64,000 nucleotides of DNA, taken from NCBI GenBank assembly GCA_033558025.1, contig JAUCEF010000012.1, positions 1,922,001-1,986,000 on the forward strand, read 5' to 3'. The position numbers and the translations under genes are program-made. The notes under the pieces were generated by a model. That model made no database searches. It saw only the letters and a list, made by a program, of their open reading frames with translations, and was not told the origin of the DNA. Every line of letters begins with the position of its first letter. Position 1 is the first letter of the stretch. Positions 1 to 9,608 of the stretch are shown piece after piece. Source of the stretch: Phytophthora sp. 'mugwort' (Eukaryota; Oomycota; Peronosporomycetes; Peronosporales; Peronosporaceae).

Positions 1-1
1 T

Positions 2-304
2 GAAGAAGAGTACGAGGTGGAGTTTATTGGAGCAACGCTGGGACTCATTGCCAAGCAAAGTGGCCGCTCGGTGATCGTACGCGAGTGTGTCTCTTCAAGC
101 GCAGCAGAAGCTTCGGGACGTATCGCTGCCGGTGACTGCATTCTCGCTGTGAACGGCGTGAACGTCGCTAATACGTCGCAGTTTAAATCGCTTGTAAACA
201 GGACGCCGCGACCGATTGTAGTGCGCTTTCGGACGACTGGACGCCATCTCAACGCAGCGTACGATCTCTTTGGGGAACGCAAAGCGGACAACGTCGTTGA
301 CTAG
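2..304 (+). CDS. C-terminal part of a PDZ-domain protein
   Basis: The reading frame is already open at the left edge, so only the last 100 or so codons are present. The residues form one PDZ-like fold: a GATLGL carboxylate-binding loop variant near the start, then the usual glycine/alanine-rich turn and the strand containing GDCILAVNGV, which is the hallmark GD-x-I-L-x-VNG of PDZ domains. PDZ domains bind short C-terminal peptides and act as scaffolds. The stop is at 302-304. The following IQ-motif gene starts about 100 bases downstream on the same strand; no splice pair joining the two was found, so they are treated as separate genes, but a single spliced gene cannot be excluded. Confidence 0.7.
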   Translation, partial: EEEYEVEFIGATLGLIAKQSGRSVIVRECVSSSAAEASGRIAAGDCILAVNGVNVANTSQFKSLVNRTPRPIVVRFRTTGRHLNAAYDLFGERKADNVVD

Positions 305-400
305 AGACCTGGTTTATCCAAGAAAAGAGCCATGGTTTTAGCACGTTTTGAGGGGGGTTTCGCAACAGATCGGGACGGCTTGTGACTGTTCCAGTACAAG

Positions 401-1864
401 ATGAGGAGCATAGGTGGATGTATCACACGGCTACCAGTGAGGTTTAAGTCGTCAGAACGTGGCAACACGGAAGACGGCAAGCATGTGGCAACAGCGTCGA
501 CAAACGTGACGGTACATGGCAAGCTTGAAGCGTTACGTTCCAAGCGGGTGGTGGCGTTCTTCCGAGCGAAAGCAAGACAACAAGCTGGAGTCTGTTCTCT
601 CGCTGGGATCGTTGATAGCAGTCGCAGCGCTGTGTTGTCCCTCCTGCGATCGTTACGTCAACTTGCCGTCGGGTTTGTCTCTCGAAAACGAGTACAATTG
701 GCAGCGTTCGAGTCCAAATGGCGGCGGAAGCTGCACGTGCTGCTGTCGGTTCTCACAGATGAGAGAAACTTACTGAGTTTATTGCAGAAAACGGTGGGGA
801 GAACCTTTGGTCGAAGCACAGAGAAAACCCAGACGGAACGACAGCAGCGAGTACGGATCTACCGTTGGGTGTGTCAGGCGTTGGCTCGACTGGGTCGAGC
901 AGCCGTTGCTGTTGCACACAAGCGACGCCGAGCTGAAGCTGCGACGGAACTAGCTCACGGCCTGGTGGATCGACTACTGAAGGAGATATCGATGAAGCTT
1001 TTGGCTCTGTATGACTGCGAACGCTTAACGCATCATGCACGTGTGATCCAACGACAGTGGAGACGGGTGAAGAGTAACGAGCAGGCGGCGATGGAAGCTA
1101 AAGCGCGCATGTTGAACCTGCTCACGAACTTTTCTGCACAGATTGAAGGATATCAAGAGACGCAGCACGAATGGCTCAAGACTGTACACGAAGCTAGTAC
1201 AAACTTCATTCTCTTATGTATCCGTGGCGCAGCACAGCGTCTAGCCGCACGACTTGTTCAACGTGTGTGGCGCGGTCATGTTGCACGGAAAAGGGTCCGT
1301 CGCCTTGTCCAGTGGCAACGGAGACGAATTCAGAGCCGGAAGCAACGTGAACGTCTGCGTGAAGCTCGTGCATTGCTGGAGCCTTCAGAGATGGAGCGAA
1401 GACGTCGTAAACAAGTGGAAACACGAACACTGGCACGTCAGCAAGATACGCCACTGCCAGTACCTCGTCGAGTGGAAAATCGGTATCAACAAAGACGAGG
1501 TGAACGAGTTACACTGCTGGAACCGTTGCCAGTATACTCATTACCAGCTGCTAGCCGTACCAAGGTGCAGTGTGTCCCATTTCGACGCTTTGAGAAGATT
1601 GTGGCACAAGCAGCTCACGTGAATCTGAACAATGTGTGGGTAGCTATTCCAATTGGACACCACGAGCGACAGGAAGAAGCTGGAGTGAGACGTGGAGGAG
1701 GATTGAGTCCATTGCTAGTGGGAAGAGGACGGAGAAGACACAAAGGAGGTCTACAAACGACGTACGACTGGGTACCAGCTCGTCTACTTCAGAGTCAAGA
1801 GGAGATAGAAGCTACAGCACGTCGTCAACGACCAACAAGTTCCAAGAACATTCTCAAGTGTTGA
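401..1864 (+). CDS. IQ-motif (calmodulin-binding type) basic protein
   Basis: A 487-codon open frame, strongly basic and predicted helical, rich in Arg, Gln and Glu. Two IQ-like segments are visible: one around residue 212 (VIQRQWRRVK) and a clearer one around residue 285 (VQRVWRGHVARKRVRR), which fits IQxxxRGxxxR. Such motifs bind calmodulin or myosin light chains. No motor or other catalytic domain is seen, so this could be a scaffold or cilium/flagellum-associated protein; that is inference. The first ATG is used; an upstream exon is possible. The stop lies only 12 bases before the outer edge of the inverted duplication, so the transcript probably runs into the convergent permease gene. 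Confidence 0.55.
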   Translation: MRSIGGCITRLPVRFKSSERGNTEDGKHVATASTNVTVHGKLEALRSKRVVAFFRAKARQQAGVCSLAGIVDSSRSAVLSLLRSLRQLAVGFVSRKRVQLAAFESKWRRKLHVLLSVLTDERNLLSLLQKTVGRTFGRSTEKTQTERQQRVRIYRWVCQALARLGRAAVAVAHKRRRAEAATELAHGLVDRLLKEISMKLLALYDCERLTHHARVIQRQWRRVKSNEQAAMEAKARMLNLLTNFSAQIEGYQETQHEWLKTVHEASTNFILLCIRGAAQRLAARLVQRVWRGHVARKRVRRLVQWQRRRIQSRKQRERLREARALLEPSEMERRRRKQVETRTLARQQDTPLPVPRRVENRYQQRRGERVTLLEPLPVYSLPAASRTKVQCVPFRRFEKIVAQAAHVNLNNVWVAIPIGHHERQEEAGVRRGGGLSPLLVGRGRRRHKGGLQTTYDWVPARLLQSQEEIEATARRQRPTSSKNILKC

Positions 1865-1875
1865 TTTTATCTACA

Positions 1876-3499
1876 CTACCTATTGGATCTACCTATCAGG
1901 CCAGCGAGCGACGGTAGTAGAAGCGGTAGCTGGCATAAACGACGCCCGGTACGAAGAAACCGAGCATGAAGATGGCCGACATGATGCTGCAGAAGGCGTA
2001 GAAGGTGATGTAGCCGAACATGAAGGTCGGCACGACTGCGATGGCGTAGAGCACTGGGATTCCGCCTGGCACTTTGGTTGGACGAGGGATGTAGGGCAAT
2101 TCACGCCTCAGTTTGATGACCGCGGCGATGATGAGCAGCTGGACGGCAGCCGAGTAGGCATTGGTCATGGTGAGCATACTGTCGAAATCGAGGTTGATGA
2201 GCGCCAGCATGAGCACGAGCGTCAAGAGAGCAGCATTCCGTGGACTCTGGAACTTGGCGCTACGTTTGGCCAATACATTGGGGACCAGTCGGTTCTCGGC
2301 CATGCCACTGAGGAGGAAAGTCTTGGCATGTAAAGCTGCCATACACATCCCTGCCGTCCCACAGCAAGAGGCAATCTGGACGAGTGTACGCAGGACATTT
2401 CCACCGACAAAGTACGCGAAGAAGGGGAACGAGTCGCGATCCAGTAAGAACCAGGGCAACGCGTTGGACACGATTCCAGCCGTCATTGGGACGAGATACG
2501 TGACGAGAATGAGGAGAGACGTATATGCGATGGCCCGTGCGTACGAGTGCGCTGGATTCTGCACTTCACCCCCAAAGACTGAGGCGTTGTTTATCCCCTT
2601 GAACTTGAAGAAGAGGGTATTGAGGAGCGTCGTCCATTGAATGGCCACGTCTCCTGTCGTGACGACATCGCGTGTGTCTGCGTTGTACTCGACGTGTTCT
2701 CGACGTATCTCAAAGAGGTCATCCAAGTCTTCTCCCTTGACAATTGCCCAGACGGTGAAGACGGTAAAGCAAACGATTACCACAAGAGTCACGACGATAC
2801 TTAGTCGACCCACGGTACTTGTGCCTAGAAAAGTGGGGATAGCTAACAGGATTCCAATCGTGGCCTTGATGAAATAGGTCGCAATCGACGACTGGATGTC
2901 AATGTCGTAGTATCTCGTGAGTAAAGCCAGCAACGTGCCAGGCATCAATGCTCCTCGCAACACACCAGCCACCCAGGACCAATATCCAACTTGGAATGCC
3001 CAGAAGGGACCGAAAGCGTTTAAAACCCAAACAGTGAATCCACCATCTTCAGGAAACGCAGAGCAGAGTTCAGCCACGATGTAGGCAAATGGGAAGGCGA
3101 CGAACAGAGCGTAGAGCAGAAGCCCCAAGAGACCCACGAGTGGACCTCCTGCTGAGACGACGGCCTCGGATCCGATGGGACCAGCGCACAAGTAAACGTA
3201 CAAAATGGCGACAATGCCGACAACTCCAAGACGACGGTGATTTACTACCACGACCTGCGGATGGTCGTACAAATTTGGAGACTGCTCGATCATGTCAACC
3301 TTGTCAAAGTGTCCGCTACAAAGAGGGAAAAGAGAGAAATTCAAGTCATCATTTGTCAGTCGCTGGTGTGTTGTGGAGGGCTCAAGTCAAGCGATATATT
3401 AAGTACGTTTACTCACACAAATTGTCCGAGGGGAGTCGTGTCCTCACGTGGAGCGAAGAGCGTGACATTCATTAAATGTGTGGCCCCCTTCGCGTCGTC
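1876..3499 (+). repeat. Left arm of 1,624-bp inverted duplication
   Basis: This arm is the reverse complement of 6243-7866. The two have the same length, and the parts compared base by base show no indel. The outer edge is sharp: both read through the permease stop and CTACCTATTGGATCTACC, then diverge at once. The inner edge is softer, with a few mismatches in the last 40 bases, inside permease exon 1. The spacer is 2,743 bp and holds the START/FYVE-type gene. Confidence 0.9.
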
Positions 3500-3508
3500 C
3501 TCTAGCAT
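1896..3508 (-). CDS. Polyamine/amino-acid permease (APC superfamily), left copy
   Basis: Membrane transporter of the APC superfamily, closest in pattern to the LAT/polyamine-uptake branch: early residues run GPIGSEAVVSAGGPL, then FPEDGGFTVWVLNAFGPFW, both signature stretches of that branch. About twelve hydrophobic segments are visible. Two exons are inferred: exon 1 is 3508-3417, the intron 3416-3316 (101 bp, GTGAGT...TTTGTAG) and exon 2 3315-1896. Joining them keeps frame (503 aa). The start at 3508 is chosen because the same Met opens the right copy. The exon 2 protein is identical to that of the right copy over all 482 residues of the shared frame. It is convergent with the IQ-motif gene. 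Substrate is not determined by sequence. Confidence 0.85.
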
Positions 3509-4357
3509 GAACAGGTCGAAGGCTACAATGGATACTGGGGTCAGATCGTTTGTAATGGCGACGACTGCGTTGATGCAGGCTTGTAGGAGTCAGTAGTACA
3601 TCCCCCCCCCTGCTTTACGTAGCAACTGCTTGACAGAGAATGGAGAAAGGAGGAAATGCCAAACTGGTAGTTTGCACCTTTATAGCTTAGTACTAGTAGA
3701 ACGTCTTTTCAGTATAAGGGATTGCAATGATCGACGGTGAAGGTACACCTCGCAGAGTGGTACATCTATTAATTAATACTAGTATATCTTTTGCTGTAAG
3801 CAGTTTGTTCGGATTATTGTACACTGTATTAATAATGATAGGTCTTCGGTAAAAGTGTCCCCCGTCGCATTAAGCATGCAAGTTAGGCGCTGCTTTACCC
3901 GTGCCCCAATGTCCGGATCTGACTCATGGTGATGCAGGACACAACAAAAGGAGGCTGTGCCCTCCTTGCTGGGAAATGGTGGTGCTCACGCTCGTACTTA
4001 CACTGCAGTCAGCGTGTTTCTGTGCCTCTCTTAAGTGTCCCTCGACGGTACTGTTCCATTGTAATGCTGACGAGTTCACTTAATACATGTCTACCGGTAG
4101 TATACCGGTTCTGATCACAAGACCGCTTTGCAAGTCACATGGTATTCTGGGCGTAACGTCTGTTCAATCTGAGCACACGCCACATGCCAGGACGAGTGGC
4201 GCCTACCCACTAACTCAGTGACTGAGATCTGTGCAAGTTCCCGTCAGAAGCAGATGTCACGGGGGGGGCGCCATCACCTTTCTCACAGGAAAACGGACTC
4301 ATTCTTACATTAAACCACATACACACAGGTCAGTCGGTCTTTTGCTCTACTTGCAGC
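3509..4357. promoter_or_regulatory. Shared upstream region of two divergent genes
   Basis: No supported gene. This stretch separates the starts of the left permease (leftward) and the START/FYVE-type gene (rightward), so it must hold both promoters. It contains a C run at 3601-3610, AT-rich patches around 3770-3840 and a G run at 4260. No element could be assigned with confidence. Confidence 0.4.
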
Positions 4358-5683
4358 ATGGCCGAGTCACTCCCAGACGCCTCTTCCTTCCCAGCACCAG
4401 AAACAACACGACGAGCCACCGCCCTCGAAGACCCACAGGAGCTGCTGCATCACTTAAAAGACAATCTTTCTCCACTTGAGACCCCGTTAATGCAGTTACC
4501 GGATGGCGAAGCTCAAGCATTTCGTCATCTCGCCCACAGTATCGTCTCCCGAACATTAGCGCACGAGAGCGAGTACCATCGCATGAAGCGACCGGAGATG
4601 AACCAACGTGACTGGAAGCTGCTGAAGCGTCAGCACGAGCTTCAAATCTACAAACGAAGACCATCCAAGACATTGGAACAGGGACGTGCTGCTCCACAGT
4701 CCAAGAGACCCATGGTACTTTGTGTCGGATCGATTGCTGGAGAACTTGAAGACGTGCTGTATGGTGTCCACGCCAAGAATCGCGACGAGATGCACGTGAC
4801 TTTATCATATATGACCAAAGGCTACGTGGACTGTGCCATGTTAGCCAAACTCGAAGGTGGTTCTCCTCTAGATCCATACCGGCAACTTGCACTCAAATGG
4901 CAACTTAACGACGCGCTTGTGGAGGCAAAAATCATGAAACTTCGTGACTTGTGCACACTCGAGTCGATGGGGATGAATACTGATGCTCAGGGTGAACGAT
5001 ACGCGTACTATATGCTCCAAAGTGTCGATTTTGCGGGGTGTCCAACGCCACCCGACGTTATCCGAGCCAATATGATGTTCTGCTGCATTTACCGACAAGT
5101 ACCCGGCTCACATATCGTGGACGTGTACGCCAAGGGAATGTTCGACTTGGGTGGGGACGTACCGTCCTTCCTCGTATACAACACGTCGTGTTCCTTGATG
5201 CTCTCCATTCTCGGAGCGCTGGATAGTGCTGAAGCGAAGCGTCTGACGCTCCTGGCACTAAAGAAAGCTGAGAACTCGGTCTCTTCATCAATCGACGACC
5301 TTTCGACGCTCGACTTGGACGAGTTTGACATGACAGGAGACTCCAACTCGACCTCCAGTCTCTCGGCGGACGTTACGAACGCGATGCCCTTGAGTTTGTC
5401 TCGCTTGCTGTCCAAGGGAAACCACCGCAAGTCGCGGTCTCGACGACAGCCGTCGGCTGAGCCCTGCTGCGTGTGTGATAAGCAACCAGCCATGGCGTCA
5501 ATAGCAGGCGCTAGACATCGCACCTGTGGCGTGTGTCTTCGTGGCGTCTGCAACAAGTGCCACGTCAAGCGTCGACTCTTTGCTCGACGTCAGCCCCTGT
5601 CTGTGGCTTGCTGCAAGTCTTGTCTACTGGAGGCCAAACAACTAACTGTAGACCCTCAAGACCAATGTCCCGTGTTTCCGTAG
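4358..5683 (+). CDS. START-like domain protein with C-terminal FYVE-type zinc finger
   Basis: A 441-codon gene. The C-terminus (about residues 368-425) has the paired Cys pattern CCVC...RTCGVC...VCNKC...CCKSC of a FYVE-related double-zinc finger, which binds phosphatidylinositol 3-phosphate on endosomes. The central part (about 125-300) resembles the START-like lipid-binding segment that oomycetes often join to FYVE fingers; this is from family knowledge rather than a visible motif. A Ser-rich linker with an acidic patch lies around 310-345. The basic RR/KCHV patch of classic FYVE domains is altered (CNKCHVKRRLF), so lipid binding is plausible but not certain. The gene sits in the spacer of the permease inverted duplication. 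Confidence 0.75.
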   Translation: MAESLPDASSFPAPETTRRATALEDPQELLHHLKDNLSPLETPLMQLPDGEAQAFRHLAHSIVSRTLAHESEYHRMKRPEMNQRDWKLLKRQHELQIYKRRPSKTLEQGRAAPQSKRPMVLCVGSIAGELEDVLYGVHAKNRDEMHVTLSYMTKGYVDCAMLAKLEGGSPLDPYRQLALKWQLNDALVEAKIMKLRDLCTLESMGMNTDAQGERYAYYMLQSVDFAGCPTPPDVIRANMMFCCIYRQVPGSHIVDVYAKGMFDLGGDVPSFLVYNTSCSLMLSILGALDSAEAKRLTLLALKKAENSVSSSIDDLSTLDLDEFDMTGDSNSTSSLSADVTNAMPLSLSRLLSKGNHRKSRSRRQPSAEPCCVCDKQPAMASIAGARHRTCGVCLRGVCNKCHVKRRLFARRQPLSVACCKSCLLEAKQLTVDPQDQCPVFP

Positions 5684-6233
5684 TCGAAGGATCTGTAAAT
5701 TGTCAATGTAGTCGATACCGGTAATAATCATTTTGGGTAACAGTACTTGCAGTATTTATTACTTATAATAAGGTGTCAGCAAGCACGCCCACTTCCTTTT
5801 GGTGCCCGGCCGAGATAAGAACATCAAGGGGTACATGTAACCAGCTGATGTCCATCACTAAGCCTCGCCTTTGTCACTTATCAGCACTACCGTAGTGAAG
5901 ATTAATTATAAACTAAAGCACCGTGAATCACGCACCACTACAGTACCATATACTGTAGTATAACAAAGCCCGTGCTCTATCTGATGTCCATCCAAATACC
6001 CCAAAGCTTATATTATGGTTAGGTTAATAGACAAGCACCCGCTGTTGAGTCAACGAGTGCTGATCGCTGTCAACTCCTCCCTATAGTTGCGGCAGATGTC
6101 CACATCTCTATTCTATTCATCACCAATCACTTTAATATCAAGTGGCTGCGTTCGACCAGCATCTCCAAGTCGACACATCCCATCTGACCAAGCAGATACC
6201 ATCGCTAATACCATAGCGATCCCCGACCTCCCA
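5684..6233. promoter_or_regulatory. Intergenic region upstream of right permease
   Basis: No supported gene. It is AT-rich in its middle, with a short palindromic run CACTACAGTACCATATACTG near 5935. The permease frame is open upstream to 6096, but that part has no counterpart in the left copy, so it is treated as 5' leader. Confidence 0.35.
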
Positions 6234-7846
6234 ATGCTGGGAGACGACGCGAAGGGTGCCACACATTTAGTGAATGTCACGCTCTTCGCTCCACGTGAGG
6301 ACACGACTCCCCTCGGACAATTTGTGTGAGTAAACGTACTTAATATATCGCTTGACTTGAGCCCTCCACAACACACCAGCGACTGACAAATGATGACTTG
6401 AATTTCTCTCTTTTCCCTCTTTGTAGCGGACACTTTGACAAGGTTGACATGATCGAGCAGTCTCCAAATTTGTACGACCATCCGCAGGTCGTGGTAGTAA
6501 ATCACCGTCGTCTTGGAGTTGTCGGCATTGTCGCCATTTTGTACGTTTACTTGTGCGCTGGTCCCATCGGATCCGAGGCCGTCGTCTCAGCAGGAGGTCC
6601 ACTCGTGGGTCTCTTGGGGCTTCTGCTCTACGCTCTGTTCGTCGCCTTCCCATTTGCCTACATCGTGGCTGAACTCTGCTCTGCGTTTCCTGAAGATGGT
6701 GGATTCACTGTTTGGGTTTTAAACGCTTTCGGTCCCTTCTGGGCATTCCAAGTTGGATATTGGTCCTGGGTGGCTGGTGTGTTGCGAGGAGCATTGATGC
6801 CTGGCACGTTGCTGGCTTTACTCACGAGATACTACGACATTGACATCCAGTCGTCGATTGCGACCTATTTCATCAAGGCCACGATTGGAATCCTGTTAGC
6901 TATCCCCACTTTTCTAGGCACAAGTACCGTGGGTCGACTAAGTATCGTCGTGACTCTTGTGGTAATCGTTTGCTTTACCGTCTTCACCGTCTGGGCAATT
7001 GTCAAGGGAGAAGACTTGGATGACCTCTTTGAGATACGTCGAGAACACGTCGAGTACAACGCAGACACACGCGATGTCGTCACGACAGGAGACGTGGCCA
7101 TTCAATGGACGACGCTCCTCAATACCCTCTTCTTCAAGTTCAAGGGGATAAACAACGCCTCAGTCTTTGGGGGTGAAGTGCAGAATCCAGCGCACTCGTA
7201 CGCACGGGCCATCGCATATACGTCTCTCCTCATTCTCGTCACGTATCTCGTCCCAATGACGGCTGGAATCGTGTCCAACGCGTTGCCCTGGTTCTTACTG
7301 GATCGCGACTCGTTCCCCTTCTTCGCGTACTTTGTCGGTGGAAATGTCCTGCGTACACTCGTCCAGATTGCCTCTTGCTGTGGGACGGCAGGGATGTGTA
7401 TGGCAGCTTTACATGCCAAGACTTTCCTCCTCAGTGGCATGGCCGAGAACCGACTGGTCCCCAATGTATTGGCCAAACGTAGCGCCAAGTTCCAGAGTCC
7501 ACGGAATGCTGCTCTCTTGACGCTCGTGCTCATGCTGGCGCTCATCAACCTCGATTTCGACAGTATGCTCACCATGACCAATGCCTACTCGGCTGCCGTC
7601 CAGCTGCTCATCATCGCCGCGGTCATCAAACTGAGGCGTGAATTGCCCTACATCCCTCGTCCAACCAAAGTGCCAGGCGGAATCCCAGTGCTCTACGCCA
7701 TCGCAGTCGTGCCGACCTTCATGTTCGGCTACATCACCTTCTACGCCTTCTGCAGCATCATGTCGGCCATCTTCATGCTCGGTTTCTTCGTACCGGGCGT
7801 CGTTTATGCCAGCTACCGCTTCTACTACCGTCGCTCGCTGGCCTGA
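6234..7846 (+). CDS. Polyamine/amino-acid permease (APC superfamily), right copy
   Basis: Same transporter as the left copy. Exon 1 is 6234-6325, the intron 6326-6426 (GTGAGT...CTTTGTAG, 101 bp) and exon 2 6427-7846, giving 503 aa. Exon 1 differs from the left copy at a few positions near the start (MLGDDAKGATHLV against MLEDDAKGATHLM), which shows that the two loci are real and not one locus assembled twice. An in-frame ATG at 6096 could add 46 residues, but that stretch is not conserved in the left copy. Role is uptake of polyamines or amino acids across a membrane; direction and substrate are inferred from the family only. Confidence 0.85.
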
Positions 7847-7866
7847 TAGGTAGATCCAATAGGTAG
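6243..7866 (-). repeat. Right arm of 1,624-bp inverted duplication
   Basis: Mirror image of 1876-3499. It includes the last part of permease exon 1, the intron, all of exon 2 and 20 bases of 3' flank. The parts compared by eye are identical except close to the inner edge, which points to recent duplication or ongoing gene conversion. Confidence 0.9.
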
Positions 7867-8056
7867 ATCAACACTGAAGATGTTTCTTTTGATTGGTTCA
7901 TATGGTGTATCCGTACACCACTTACACTCTTGTTCAGTATGGTGGATGTGCCCGCGCCAACCATTGGCTCGCAGCTTTCGGCTCAGACTCCCCTTGGGTC
8001 GCGACCGCGCAATACAAAAAACGTCATCAGTTCCACGAGTAGACCCGCTAAGTAGC

Positions 8057-9319
8057 ATGTCTTCGCTGACGCTGTCGCTGCCGACGCCCCCGGCGGACTT
8101 TAAAGAGTCCAAGGTGGTGCTGGGCCTGGGTGGGTACTTTACGCAGAAGCGCGTGGAGCCCGTGGGCCGCGCCTTCCACAAGCGCGCACGTAACATGGCG
8201 CGCGGCCGTTCGGCCAGCTGCGAGGAAGTGGACGAGGCCTCTAAGGCGCGCGATGCGCTGCGCAAGCAGGAGGAGTCGGTCCTTCGCAAGTACCGACGCA
8301 GTATCCGCGGTAAGAACTTCCTAGATCTGACCATGTACCAGCAGTTGGGTCTGGCCGATATTGGCTTTGACGTGACGGACGAACAGGTCAAGAAGGCGTA
8401 TCACCGCGTACTGATCGAGCACCACCCAGACAAGACGGGCAAGACAGAGAACGACCCCAACTATCTGGCTGTACAGAAGGCCTTTGCCACACTTATGGAC
8501 CCGCAAAAGAAACGCGCGTACGACTCACAGTGCGACTTTGACGAGTGGATCCCCACAGGCAACGAGAAGATCCTGGAGAACGACTCGAATGGAGAGGGCA
8601 AGAGCTTCTATAAACTCTACGGTCCCGTGTTCACAGCCAACGCCCGCTTCAGCGAGAACAAGCCTGTCCCTATGCTGGGTGACGACAAGAAGTCGATCGA
8701 TGAGGTCTACACCTTTTACGACTTCTGGAACAAGTTTGACTCGTGGCGCGACTTTACGCACGACTCGGAGCACGACGTCGACTCGGCTGAACACCGCGAC
8801 CACAAGCGCTGGATGGCCAAGAAGAACGAGGCTGCTGCTAAGAAGAAGAAGAAAAAAGAGTACGCTCGTCTTGCCAGCCTCGTGGATCGCGCGCTCGCCA
8901 ACGATCCGCGCATCCGTCGCGTCAAACAGGAGGAGAAGGACCGCAAGGCCCGTGCCAAGCGTGAGAAGGAAGAGGCCGCTCAGCGCCTCATCGACGAGGA
9001 GAACTGCAAGAAGGAGGAGGCTGAGCGTGCCGCCCAACAGGCGGAGGAGAAGGAGAAGGAGGCCCGCAAGGGCGCCAAGATGGCCAAGGAGAAGCAGAAG
9101 AAGATGCTCCGCAAGGTCAAGAAGGCGTTCCGTGAGCTCATGACGGCCGCCCACGAGCAGGAGCTGGAGGGATCCATCGACGTTATCAAGACCGAGGACT
9201 TGTGTGACTCACTCGACATGGATGCGCTGCAAGCCCTCGTGGCTGCCTGCGGCGGTTCTGCCGACCAACTGGACGCCTCTGGCCTGACCGCCGTCAACGA
9301 CGCACTGGCCAAGCTGTAA
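8057..9319 (+). CDS. ZUO1: Zuotin/DNAJC2-type ribosome-associated J-protein
   Basis: A 420-aa J-protein. The start at 8057 (MSSLTLSLP) is preferred over the far upstream Met because the extra 59 codons look like leader sequence. Around residues 92-163 there is a J domain with the HPD triad (IEHHPDKTG), which stimulates Hsp70 ATPase. It is followed by the zuotin-homology region with YDSQCDFDEWIP, then FYKLYGPVFTANARFSE and FYDFWNKFDSWRDF, which are characteristic of zuotin. A long Lys/Glu/Arg-rich charged helix (about 260-370) matches the ribosome-contacting segment. Zuotin pairs with Ssz1 at the ribosome exit tunnel. No C-terminal SANT domains are present, so this is the short, fungal-like form rather than the human DNAJC2/MPP11 form. 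Confidence 0.88.
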   Translation: MSSLTLSLPTPPADFKESKVVLGLGGYFTQKRVEPVGRAFHKRARNMARGRSASCEEVDEASKARDALRKQEESVLRKYRRSIRGKNFLDLTMYQQLGLADIGFDVTDEQVKKAYHRVLIEHHPDKTGKTENDPNYLAVQKAFATLMDPQKKRAYDSQCDFDEWIPTGNEKILENDSNGEGKSFYKLYGPVFTANARFSENKPVPMLGDDKKSIDEVYTFYDFWNKFDSWRDFTHDSEHDVDSAEHRDHKRWMAKKNEAAAKKKKKKEYARLASLVDRALANDPRIRRVKQEEKDRKARAKREKEEAAQRLIDEENCKKEEAERAAQQAEEKEKEARKGAKMAKEKQKKMLRKVKKAFRELMTAAHEQELEGSIDVIKTEDLCDSLDMDALQALVAACGGSADQLDASGLTAVNDALAKL

Positions 9320-9608
9320 GCAATTGCAGCTCATCCACTCGCTGGGCCTGTGGCGATAGACTCAAAGCGGCTAAACCAGAATAACAACTGCTTCATTAAC
9401 ATACAAAAGCATTAATGTGCAAACGTATTACCTTTGTAACTTGATTATTGTGGTATATTTAATTTCGCAAGCGTATATCCGTTCTTGCAGTGGCAAGTAT
9501 ACATTACGTAATCATCCTTTTCTAGCCTATGATTCAGCATATGGGTACAACGTTTCGAGGCCAGTGAAAAAGCACATTCGCCACTCGCAGCATCAGCAGC
9601 ACAGCACC
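9320..9608. promoter_or_regulatory. Intergenic region, promoter of LTV1
   Basis: About 290 bases, AT-rich between 9380 and 9500, with no open frame of interest. It ends in a CAGCA-rich leader just before the LTV1 start codon. Confidence 0.35.

Noticed and set aside
3020..3475. Open frames antisense to the permease genes (and their mirror at 6267-6722)
   Set aside because: They are duplicated only because the permease arms are; they have no family signature and overlap the transporter on the other strand.
6096..6233. Upstream in-frame extension of the right permease
   Set aside because: Not conserved in the left copy; the shared Met at 6234 is a simpler start.
8484..9154. Long Arg-rich and Leu-rich frames over the zuotin gene
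   Set aside because: Shadows of the Lys/Glu-rich coding sequence in other frames.
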